A DNA stretch of 14,578 bases from Puniceicoccales bacterium (GTDB taxonomy: Bacteria > Verrucomicrobiota > Verrucomicrobiia > Opitutales > LL51), in contig JAISMD010000081.1 in assembly GCA_031276935.1 (NCBI GenBank), positions 1 to 14,578 of the forward strand, written 5' to 3'. The notes beneath the pieces are model-generated. The model saw nothing but the letters and a program-made list of their open reading frames with translations. It searched no databases and was not told the DNA's origin. Within the stretch, counting starts at the first letter, position 1. Every line of letters begins with the position of its first letter. Both the position numbers and the translations under genes were made by a program. Shown in pieces: positions 7,903 through 14,578 of the stretch.

Positions 7903-9687
7903 TCAGTGGGGAATGACGGTTCTTATGTGAAGTTCTCGCAATTGTTTTTCCGAGGCAGAGGATGGGCTTTGGGCCATCAGATCCTGACCCTTCTGCGTTT
8001 TAGGGAAGGCGATAACCTCCCGAATGGAATCCTCTCCGCAAATGATTGCCGCCAAACGATCCAAACCAATGGCGATGCCTCCGTGGGGAGGTGCACCGTA
8101 TTGAAACGCCCGCAACATGTATCCAAAACGATCATGGATCGTCTGCCTATCCAATTTCAATAGATCTTCCATGACCAGCGATTGCAATTCCCTACTATGG
8201 ATACGGATACTCCCTCCCCCAATTTCAAAACCGTTGAGTACGATATCGTAGTGCTGCGCCCGGACGTGGAGGGGATCGGTTTTTAATTTCTCTGCATCCT
8301 CCTCCAAGGGTGCCGTAAAGGGATGGTGGGTCGACACATAGCGTCCCTGTTCTTCATCGAAGGAAATGAGTGGGAAATCCACTACCCATAGGAAATCGAA
8401 TTGGTCCCGGGGAATGGTTAGACGTCCACGCTTAACCAATAGACGTGCCACCTCCAAGCGAATGCGTCCCAGGATGATGGAAGCCCGTAGCCAATCGGAG
8501 GCCGCAAAAAATACCATATCTCCATCCTCAATATCGAGCTGTTCACGGAGCGCGCCCCTTTCTTCCTCCGACAAAAATTTCAAAATCGGCGATTTCCATT
8601 CCCCATGCTCCGCCCGAATAAATGCTAAACCTTTCGCCCCAAAGGTCTTTGCAAGATCCTCTAAATTTTTAAGTTCACCCTGTGTTATATCGGCAAGATG
8701 CTTCCCATTAATCGCCTTTATAACACCACCACCATTGAGGCAATCGCGAAATACCTTGAAATCCGAGCGCCGAAAAATCGGGGAAATATCGACGAGTTCC
8801 ATGGAAAAACGCCGGTCCGGTTTATCGGAACCGAAACGCTCCATGGCTTCCCTAAAAGGCATTCGGATAAAGGGGGTTTCGATGGCACGGCCGAGTGTAT
8901 CTTTGAAAACAACGGTCATCATTCCCTCGATGAGGGCGTAAATATCTTCCCGATCGATGAAGGACATTTCCAAATCGATTTGGGTAAATTCCTGTTGCCG
9001 ATCCGCTCTCAAATCCTCGTCGCGGAAACATCGTGCCAGGGAATAATAGCGTTCAATGCCCGCCACCATGAGCATCTGCTTATATTGTTGCGGCGACTGA
9101 CTCAGCGCGTAAAAAGAACCCGGATTCTGCCGACTCGGGACGAGAAATTCCCGGGCGCCTTCCGGTGTTGTTTTGAATAAATAGGGCAACTCCACGTCGA
9201 TGAAATCCTGTCCGTCGAGGTAATTGCGTACGCTGTGGGCGATGCGATGGCGGAGACGTAATGCCCGTAGATTTTTAGGCCGGCGTAAATCCAAATAGCG
9301 GTAGGTCAAACGCAAATCCTCATTTACTTTCTCCGCCTTACCGTCTTCCAATGGGAAAGGTAACACCTCCGCAACGTTGTGAATTTTCAATTCCGACGCA
9401 ATGATTTCGATATCACCGGTCGCCATCTGTCCATTCGCCGTACCTTCGGGACGTCCCTCCACGATCCCCCCGACTTCGATGACCGATTCTTCCCGAAGCA
9501 TACTGAGATCCTTCCCATAGGATTCATTTTTGGGATCCAATACGATCTGCGTAATTCCTTCCCGATCCCGTAAATCGATGAAAATTAATCCACCGTGATC
9601 CCGAATGGATTGAATCCAACCAATCAGACGAACACGTTCCCCAATATTAATTCCTCTTAGAGCATTGCAATGATGGGATCTCTTCAT
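7903..9687 (-). CDS. aspS: Aspartyl-tRNA synthetase, bacterial type, probably non-discriminating
   Basis: 594 residues from the chosen start. It ligates aspartate to tRNA-Asp with ATP. The N-terminal OB-fold anticodon domain begins MKRSHHCNALRG, as usual for bacterial AspRS, and contains GWIQSIRDHGGLIFIDLRD. The class II core has QSPQQYKQ (197-201 on), motif 2 RCFRDEDLRADRQQEF (219-234) and motif 3 IGLDR (541-544 for GLDR). A bacterial GAD insertion lies at about 290-430. His31 in RDHGG is the residue found in non-discriminating enzymes, which also charge tRNA-Asn with Asp; discriminating E. coli AspRS has Leu there. The frame is open upstream to a TTG at 9723, but homologs begin at the ATG at 9687. 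AGGA directly abuts this ATG, too close for a normal ribosome site. The start lies 51 bases after the ABC-F stop on the same strand, so the two are probably co-transcribed. Confidence 0.96.
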   Translation of the reverse strand: MKRSHHCNALRGINIGERVRLIGWIQSIRDHGGLIFIDLRDREGITQIVLDPKNESYGKDLSMLREESVIEVGGIVEGRPEGTANGQMATGDIEIIASELKIHNVAEVLPFPLEDGKAEKVNEDLRLTYRYLDLRRPKNLRALRLRHRIAHSVRNYLDGQDFIDVELPYLFKTTPEGAREFLVPSRQNPGSFYALSQSPQQYKQMLMVAGIERYYSLARCFRDEDLRADRQQEFTQIDLEMSFIDREDIYALIEGMMTVVFKDTLGRAIETPFIRMPFREAMERFGSDKPDRRFSMELVDISPIFRRSDFKVFRDCLNGGGVIKAINGKHLADITQGELKNLEDLAKTFGAKGLAFIRAEHGEWKSPILKFLSEEERGALREQLDIEDGDMVFFAASDWLRASIILGRIRLEVARLLVKRGRLTIPRDQFDFLWVVDFPLISFDEEQGRYVSTHHPFTAPLEEDAEKLKTDPLHVRAQHYDIVLNGFEIGGGSIRIHSRELQSLVMEDLLKLDRQTIHDRFGYMLRAFQYGAPPHGGIAIGLDRLAAIICGEDSIREVIAFPKTQKGQDLMAQSPSSASEKQLRELHIRTVIPH

Positions 9688-9738
9688 TCCTGAAGAACTA
9701 AAAATTTTCCCCTCCCTATACAAGGAAATTCATCCAAT

Positions 9739-11571
9739 TCAGAGGGATTCCATGAGCTCCGATAGTCTCAACCATTCCCGTTCCTTAGTTTCCAATTCCT
9801 TCAGAAGCGTTGCAAACTCCTCGGAATTTTCCCCATTATGGGTTGTATGCATTTCATCTTCGAATCGCTGTTTTCTCCGGTTAAGCTCGTTGATATTCCG
9901 CATTAAATGTTCCAATTCCTCTTCCAACTTTTTCCGATTTTTTCCATCCTCGGTTAACATTGGTCCTTTCCCCGGACTTTGATTTTTATTTTCCGATCTT
10001 TTAACCGCTCTTTTTTCGCTAAGTACGACCCTCATGTAATCCTCAAGATCACCGGAAAAATTTTGACAACGCTGATCCCGAACGAGTAGGAGTTGATCGC
10101 AAACCGATTCCACCAAATGGAAATCGTGGGAAACCAGAACAACGGCTCCTTCGTAGGTATTAAGGGCATCGATGAGGGCATCCTTCGCTTCGATATCCAG
10201 GTGATTGGTGGGCTCATCGAGGATCAAAATATGGGGCGAATGGCGGGTAATGATGGCCAATAACAGGCGGGTCTTTTCACCGCCGGATAAATTCTGTATC
10301 TGCGTATTTGATTTTTGTTGCGTCAGTCCGAAACGGGCCAACTGTGCCCGCACCTTGGTTTCATTGCTATCCACCAAGATGGTCGACAAAGTCTCAAAGG
10401 GTGTCTGTGTCGTTACTAATTCGTCGCTCAGTTGCTGGGAAAAATAGGCGATTTGTAATTTCTTCGCATAGGCAATGGCTCCCTCCAGGAGGGGCAGTCG
10501 GTTGGAGAGGACTTTGACCAAGGTGGACTTCCCATTACCGTTGGCTCCCAATAGGGCGAGCCGATCGCCGGCCTCAATTTTGAGATTGAGATCCCGCAGG
10601 ACGATGTGTTCTCCATAGCCGGCCACACCTTTTTTTACCTGAATTAATTGACGGTCAATGGGTTTGGGATTGGGAAAGGAAAAACATACCGTATAATCCC
10701 GATCCAAGGAAGGTAATTGTTCCATTCTTTCCAACATTTTGATGCGACTTTGGGCCTGCTTCGCCTTCGAAGCCTTGTAGCGGAAACGATCGACAAAGGA
10801 CTGCAAATGTTTCCGTGTAACTTCCTGTTTTTCGATGCGTTTAGCCAAGGATTGTTGTTGATTGGCACGGGTCACAATAAAATTGTCGTAATTCCCCGAA
10901 TACAAATTCCCGGACGGTAAATGGAGGATTTTATCGCACAATGTATTTAAGAAATCACGCTCATGGCTAATGATGAGGATTGTCTTTTGTCCATGGAGGC
11001 GTTTCAAATAATTTTTAAGCCAAAGCGAGGTTTCGAAATCGAGGTGATTATTGGGTTCGTCGAGCAATAGGATCTGGGAGGGCGCAAATAGGGTTGCCCC
11101 GAGGGCGGCACGGACTTGCCAACCTCCGGAAAAATCCTTTAGCGGTTTCCGCAAATCCTCTTCGGAAAATCCTAAACCGGACAATAGGGTCGCGGCACGG
11201 ATCTCGGCATTAAAGCCATCCGTCGCCTCCATTTTTTCGAAAATCTCCGCTAATTTCATGCCATTTTGTTCCGTCTCCGACGCCCGACGCAGTTCCATCA
11301 GCTCCCGATCCGCCTCCAGAACAAAATCCAATAATCCTACGGAATTATCCCGAATTTCCTGGCGTACGGTCACGACCTTCGCCGTATTACCCTTGGTAAT
11401 ACTCCCCCGATCGGGGCTAAGATCGCCCAAAATCAAATTAAATAGCGTACTTTTACCGCAACCATTGCCCCCGATAATACCGACGGTATGGTTGGTGGGA
11501 AGATAGAAAGAAAGGTCTTCAAATAAAACCCGTCCACCGATGGAATAGGTTAAATTATGAACATCTATCAT
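9739..11571 (-). CDS. yheS: ABC-F family ATPase, YheS-type
   Basis: 610 residues: two ABC ATPase domains on one soluble chain with no membrane segments, as in ABC-F proteins, which bind the ribosomal E site and relieve stalled translation. Domain 1 has GGNGCGKST (34-42), signature FSGGW (147-151) and LLLDEPNNHLD (168-178, Asn for the usual Thr). Domain 2 has GANGNGKST (342-350), LSGGE (428-432) and LILDEPTNHLD (449-459). The linker carries KAKQAQSRIKMLERME, strongly like YheS. A charged coiled-coil tail follows (about 545-605). Both catalytic Glu residues are present. I prefer the ATG at 11571 (MIDVHNLTY), where the family normally starts; an ATG 18 bases upstream at 11589 lies inside the predicted promoter spacer. 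An antibiotic-resistance role is not indicated, because the subfamily resembles housekeeping ABC-F factors. Confidence 0.9.
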   Translation of the reverse strand: MIDVHNLTYSIGGRVLFEDLSFYLPTNHTVGIIGGNGCGKSTLFNLILGDLSPDRGSITKGNTAKVVTVRQEIRDNSVGLLDFVLEADRELMELRRASETEQNGMKLAEIFEKMEATDGFNAEIRAATLLSGLGFSEEDLRKPLKDFSGGWQVRAALGATLFAPSQILLLDEPNNHLDFETSLWLKNYLKRLHGQKTILIISHERDFLNTLCDKILHLPSGNLYSGNYDNFIVTRANQQQSLAKRIEKQEVTRKHLQSFVDRFRYKASKAKQAQSRIKMLERMEQLPSLDRDYTVCFSFPNPKPIDRQLIQVKKGVAGYGEHIVLRDLNLKIEAGDRLALLGANGNGKSTLVKVLSNRLPLLEGAIAYAKKLQIAYFSQQLSDELVTTQTPFETLSTILVDSNETKVRAQLARFGLTQQKSNTQIQNLSGGEKTRLLLAIITRHSPHILILDEPTNHLDIEAKDALIDALNTYEGAVVLVSHDFHLVESVCDQLLLVRDQRCQNFSGDLEDYMRVVLSEKRAVKRSENKNQSPGKGPMLTEDGKNRKKLEEELEHLMRNINELNRRKQRFEDEMHTTHNGENSEEFATLLKELETKEREWLRLSELMESL

Positions 11572-11577
11572 GGCGAA

Positions 11578-11606
11578 AGAATATCCCATTCAAAAAGAAT
11601 ATTCAA
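11578..11606 (-). promoter_or_regulatory. Candidate promoter for the ABC-F/aspS transcript
   Basis: On the - strand TTGAAT (complement of 11601-11606) and TATTCT (complement of 11578-11583) are 17 bases apart. Only six bases (TTCGCC) lie between the -10 box and the ATG at 11571, so transcription would start at or next to the start codon: a leaderless mRNA. This supports 11571 over 11589 as the translation start. Predicted by eye in an AT-rich region, where chance matches are common. Confidence 0.4.
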
Positions 11607-11613
11607 GGCGTAT

Positions 11614-11642
11614 TTGAATTTTTATTGCCTATTTTCTTTATT
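11614..11642 (+). promoter_or_regulatory. Candidate promoter for the Nif3-family gene
   Basis: TTGAAT at 11614-11619 and TTTATT at 11637-11642 are 17 bases apart. The start of transcription would be near 11649, about 11 bases before the ATG at 11660, too short for a standard Shine-Dalgarno. Its -35 box stands back to back with the identical -35 box of the divergent ABC-F promoter, 7 bases away. The -10 match is modest. Confidence 0.3.
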
Positions 11643-11659
11643 TTTCCTATGGATTACCC

Positions 11660-12415
11660 ATGGCACAACTCCTTTCCGACATTGTGAAATACTGCAACGA
11701 ACGCCTCGACATTGGGGCATTCGAAGACTACGAGAACGCATTCAATGGATTGCAATTCCAAAATAGCGGAAGCGTTTCCAAGGTCGCAGCGGCCGTTGAT
11801 GCCTCCTCCGAAGCCATTGAAAAAGCGGTTCAAAGGGGTGCCGATCTGCTCGTCGTCCACCACGGACTCTTCTGGGGGAAAACCATACCCGTAACCCATC
11901 TGATTTACGAAAAATACAAACAACTCATGGATCACGATTTGGCCATTTATTCCTGTCATTTACCCCTCGACGCCCATCCGGAAATCGGTAACAACGCTCT
12001 CCTTGCCCAACTCTTGGGCCTCACCGAAATCGAAAAAGCATTCGAATTGCACAACGGCAAAATCGGTGTCATTGGCAATTGTTCCATGGAACGCGGTGCG
12101 TTCAAATTATTTTTGGAATCGACTTTTCCCCGTGTCATTGCCATGGAATTTGGTCCCGAAAATATTGGGAAAATTGGTATTGTTTCCGGGGGCAGCGGGA
12201 TGATCATCGAACGGGCCAGCGAACTCGATGTTTCCACGGTCCTCATCGGTGAATGTCAGCAATACCACTACAATATTGCCCGGGAAAATCACATGAATAC
12301 TTACGTTTGCGGTCACTATGCAACGGAAATTTTTGGCGTAAAAGCATTGGGTCAAGAAATTGCCCAAAAATTCTCCCTCCCCTTCGAATTTATTCCGACG
12401 GAATGTCCCCTCTGA
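11660..12415 (+). CDS. Nif3/YbgI-family dinuclear metal-centre protein
   Basis: 251 residues, the usual length of the compact bacterial form (E. coli YbgI, about 247). These proteins form toroidal hexamers with two metal ions per subunit. They were annotated as GTP cyclohydrolase I type 2, but their physiological role is not firmly established. The expected metal ligands are all present: H67-H68 in LLVVHHGLFWG, D104 in SCHLPLDAHPEIGNN, and H219 and E223 in CGHYATEIFG. The frame starts at an ATG with no Shine-Dalgarno sequence. The gene stands alone, divergent from the ABC-F gene and convergent with ppdK; nothing in the neighbourhood points to a substrate. No convincing terminator follows its TGA. 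Confidence 0.9.
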   Translation: MAQLLSDIVKYCNERLDIGAFEDYENAFNGLQFQNSGSVSKVAAAVDASSEAIEKAVQRGADLLVVHHGLFWGKTIPVTHLIYEKYKQLMDHDLAIYSCHLPLDAHPEIGNNALLAQLLGLTEIEKAFELHNGKIGVIGNCSMERGAFKLFLESTFPRVIAMEFGPENIGKIGIVSGGSGMIIERASELDVSTVLIGECQQYHYNIARENHMNTYVCGHYATEIFGVKALGQEIAQKFSLPFEFIPTECPL

Positions 12416-12518
12416 ATTGATTATCGGCATATTTCCTCCTTTTGAAAATATCCGCAAAGTTTGTGATCCGGAATTTTTTTGGGAAAATAAATTTTCGATC
12501 CAGTTTTTTCCTATAACA

Positions 12519-12557
12519 AATAAAGAAAACTGCTCCTCCCGGGAAAGTCCCGAGAGG
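12519..12557 (-). terminator. Rho-independent terminator after ppdK
   Basis: On the - strand, 34 bases beyond the ppdK stop, a 10-bp stem (CCTCTCGGGA pairing with TCCCGGGAGG, one G-U pair) closes a 3-base loop CTT. It occupies 12535-12557 and is followed by AGCAG and then the T-rich TTTTCTTTATTTG. The U-tract begins a few bases late, which makes the terminator less than perfect. On the + strand no T-tract follows, so it probably does not stop the convergent nif3-type gene, though the stem itself is bidirectional. Confidence 0.7.
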
Positions 12558-12591
12558 ATTTCGGAAACAAAATCCTCCGTGGGGGAAATCC

Positions 12592-14578
12592 TCAGTGGGA
12601 AGTTTCTTCCAAAGCCGCTTGGGCGGCGGCGATTTTGGCAACGGGGATGCGATTGGGAGCGCAACTTACATAGCTTAAACCCAATCGATGGCAGAACTTT
12701 ATGGAATCGGGGTCCCCACCGTGTTCTCCACAAATACCCAATTTTATATGGGGTCTTGTTCGCCTTGCCTTTTCCACGGCGATTTCCATAATTTGCCCCA
12801 CACCGTCCAAATCGATGGAAGCAAATGGATTTTGTTTTATAATCTCCTGGGTGACGTATTCCGGCAAAAATGTCCCCGAATCATCCCGACTCATACCCAA
12901 CGTGGTCTGCGTTAAATCGTTGGTGCCGAAACTAAAGAATTCCGCCGTCTCCGCAATTTTATCCGCAATTAGGGCAGCCCGTGGGAGTTCCAACATCGTT
13001 CCCACCATAAAGGAAAAGGTTCTCCCTTTTTCCTTCATAATTTTTTCTCCGGTGGATCGGATCAGGGCAACCTGGGTTTCGAGTTCCCCACTAAATGCAA
13101 CGAGCGGAACCATCACCTCAACCCGAACGTCAATGCCTTCGGCCATTACCTGGGCCGCGGCTTCAAAAATAGCGGAAGCCTGCATGATGGTAATTTCCGG
13201 ATAGGTCATTCCGAGCCGACAACCCCGATGACCCAGCATCGGATTTTGCTCATGGAGAGCCTGGACACGGACCCTAATTTGTTCCATGGGAATTCCAAAT
13301 TTCTTGGAAAGCGTCAACAAAGCCTCCTCCGTATTGGGTAAAAATTCATGGAGGGGAGGATCGAGTAGGCGAATGGTCACCGGGAATCCCTTCATTTCCC
13401 GCAGCAGACCTTCGAAATCACCCCGCTGCAAAGGCTTCAGAAAATTGAGAGCCTCGATGCGATCTTCCTCCGAAGAAGCAAGGATCATTTTCCGCATAAA
13501 ATCAATGCGATCTTCCTCGAAAAACATGTGTTCCGTACGGCATAGACCGATTCCTTCCGCACCCAATTGGAAAGCCTGTTTCGCCTGTGTGGGAGTATCC
13601 GCATTGGTCCGTATGCCAAGGGTTCTCAATTCATCGGCCCACCGCATGACCCTAGCAAATAGGCCATGGGTATGGCTTTCTTCCTTTGCCATTTCCCCAC
13701 TCAAAACACGGCTAACTTCGGAGGGCACCGTCGCCACTTTCCCCGCAAAGACTTCCCCCGTTGTGCCGTCGATGGAAATGTAATCCCCTTCCCCAATGGT
13801 CGTATCGCCAACCCGGATGGTTTTGGAAACATAGTCGACATGCAGGGAACTGGCTCCGCATACGCAAACCTTTCCCATTTGGCGAGCAACTAGAGCCGCA
13901 TGGGAACTGACCCCTCCCCGACTCGTCAAAATGCCCTCCGATGTCAACATTCCACGGATATCTTCCGGGGAAGTCTCGATGCGGCAAAGGATTACTTTTT
14001 CTCCCCTAGCATGGACTTCCTCCGCCACCTTCGCGGAAAAATAAACCCTCCCGCAAGCCGCTCCCGGACCGGCGGGTAAACCGAAAGCCAATGGCTTCAA
14101 ACCCTCCTTTTCCCGTTCGTCGAATACGGGGACCAGTAGGGAGGAAATGGAATCCGCCGGGATACGTTTAATGGCGTCTTCCTTGGAAATACGTCCCTCT
14201 TCCACCATCTCCACGGCGATGCGTACCGCCGCTAAACCCGTCCGTTTCCCGTTACGCGTCTGCAACATATAGAGTTTATCCTGTTCGATGGTGAATTCAA
14301 AGTCCTGCATGTCTCGGAAATGATCCTCCAAAGTCCGACAAACATTCACCAACTGTTCAAAGACTACGGGCATATCTTTCTCCAGGGCAGCGATGGGTTT
14401 CGGAGTACGGATTCCGGCGACCACATCCTCTCCCTGGGCATTGATGAGGTATTCGCCATAGAATTCCCGTTTACCGTTGGCCGGATTTCGGGTGAAAGCC
14501 ACACCGGTGGCACAGTGATCTCCCATGTTACCAAAAACCATGGATTGCACGTTGACCGCCGTTCCCCATTCCGATGGA
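12592..14578 (-). CDS. ppdK: Pyruvate, phosphate dikinase, C-terminal three quarters (5' end outside window)
   Basis: Partial: the frame is open through the last base of the window, and the GTG at 14550 is an internal Val. About 660 of roughly 880-900 residues are present. The enzyme interconverts pyruvate, ATP and phosphate with PEP, AMP and pyrophosphate. The visible part begins in the nucleotide-binding domain ([16 protein letters not shown], then [16 protein letters not shown]). The phosphohistidine domain follows, with [16 protein letters not shown]; the catalytic His codon is at 13900-13902. Next comes the PEP/pyruvate TIM barrel with [16 protein letters not shown] and [15 protein letters not shown], and near the end [10 protein letters not shown] and [18 protein letters not shown], where the Cys is the catalytic acid (codon 12661-12663). 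Ser stands where many PPDKs have the regulatory Thr two residues before the His. It ends with its own terminator. Confidence 0.97.
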   Translation of the reverse strand, partial: PSEWGTAVNVQSMVFGNMGDHCATGVAFTRNPANGKREFYGEYLINAQGEDVVAGIRTPKPIAALEKDMPVVFEQLVNVCRTLEDHFRDMQDFEFTIEQDKLYMLQTRNGKRTGLAAVRIAVEMVEEGRISKEDAIKRIPADSISSLLVPVFDEREKEGLKPLAFGLPAGPGAACGRVYFSAKVAEEVHARGEKVILCRIETSPEDIRGMLTSEGILTSRGGVSSHAALVARQMGKVCVCGASSLHVDYVSKTIRVGDTTIGEGDYISIDGTTGEVFAGKVATVPSEVSRVLSGEMAKEESHTHGLFARVMRWADELRTLGIRTNADTPTQAKQAFQLGAEGIGLCRTEHMFFEEDRIDFMRKMILASSEEDRIEALNFLKPLQRGDFEGLLREMKGFPVTIRLLDPPLHEFLPNTEEALLTLSKKFGIPMEQIRVRVQALHEQNPMLGHRGCRLGMTYPEITIMQASAIFEAAAQVMAEGIDVRVEVMVPLVAFSGELETQVALIRSTGEKIMKEKGRTFSFMVGTMLELPRAALIADKIAETAEFFSFGTNDLTQTTLGMSRDDSGTFLPEYVTQEIIKQNPFASIDLDGVGQIMEIAVEKARRTRPHIKLGICGEHGGDPDSIKFCHRLGLSYVSCAPNRIPVAKIAAAQAALEETSH

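Noticed and set aside
8366..8941. 191-codon open frame on the + strand within aspS
   Set aside because: It is antisense to the aspS catalytic and GAD regions. Its product is rich in Arg, Ser and Lys with no recognisable motif, as expected of a shadow frame.
9688..9723. Longer AspRS start at TTG 9723 adding 12 residues
   Set aside because: AspRS homologs begin at MKRSHH-like sequences; the extra residues have no counterpart, and TTG is a rare start.
9739..11571. ABC-F gene as an antibiotic-resistance determinant
   Set aside because: Its linker and tail resemble YheS-type housekeeping factors, and it sits with aspS in what looks like core genome, with no mobile element nearby.
12480..12500. 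GAAAA/TTTTC hairpin and T-runs after the Nif3-family gene as its terminator
   Set aside because: The stem is five A-T rich pairs and the T-run order is wrong for a rho-independent terminator.
12107..12733. 208-codon - strand frame spanning the Nif3-family gene, the gap and the end of ppdK
   Set aside because: It overlaps two well-supported genes and runs through the ppdK terminator; no family motif and no start signal.
12360..12791. 143-codon + strand frame covering the nif3-ppdK gap
   Set aside because: It begins inside the Nif3-family gene and ends inside ppdK antisense; its composition is low-complexity and no motif is visible. The 176-base gap is better explained as 3' regions plus a terminator.
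1..14578. CRISPR arrays, insertion sequences, attachment sites, toxin-antitoxin pairs or phage genes
   Set aside because: I saw no regularly spaced direct repeats, transposase or integrase motifs, or terminal inverted repeats; almost all sequence is accounted for by housekeeping genes.

Overview
The window looks like ordinary chromosome from a Gram-negative-type bacterium. A Verrucomicrobiota member, perhaps Opitutales or Puniceicoccales-like, is my best guess. It rests on Bat-type envelope genes next to a stand-alone AddA-like helicase, a pyruvate phosphate dikinase, a tRNA with an encoded CCA end, and gene starts that almost all lack a Shine-Dalgarno sequence. I could not test this by search and hold it with moderate confidence at most. 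I see no insertion sequence, prophage, CRISPR array or integrase.

Layout. (1) Bases 1-5455, + strand: a tightly packed four-gene run. It holds the 3' part of batD, a BatE-like TPR/SH3 membrane protein, the 16S rRNA methyltransferase gene rsmE, and a 936-residue UvrD/AddA-type helicase whose start overlaps the end of rsmE. (2) Bases 5456-5679: a tRNA-Val(GAC) gene on the - strand. Upstream of it is a compact divergent promoter region, with a perfect 8-bp inverted repeat, that also appears to serve ftsK. (3) Bases 5680-7860, +: a complete FtsK/SpoIIIE DNA translocase. (4) Bases 7903-11571, -: aspS preceded by a YheS-type ABC-F gene, probably one transcript. (5) Bases 11572-11659: a short AT-rich divergent promoter region with back-to-back -35 elements. 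(6) Bases 11660-12415, +: a Nif3/YbgI-family metal-binding protein. (7) Bases 12592-14578, -: the C-terminal three quarters of pyruvate phosphate dikinase, with a good hairpin terminator after its stop.

Most genes are housekeeping: translation (rsmE, aspS, ABC-F, tRNA-Val), chromosome segregation (ftsK) and central carbon metabolism (ppdK). I did not find a clearly new multi-gene system. The points most worth following up are these: the helicase carries a C-terminal RecB-type nuclease fold in which most catalytic positions are replaced; the aspartyl-tRNA synthetase has the His31 signature of non-discriminating enzymes; and the promoters and gene starts suggest leaderless or very short-leader mRNAs without Shine-Dalgarno sites.
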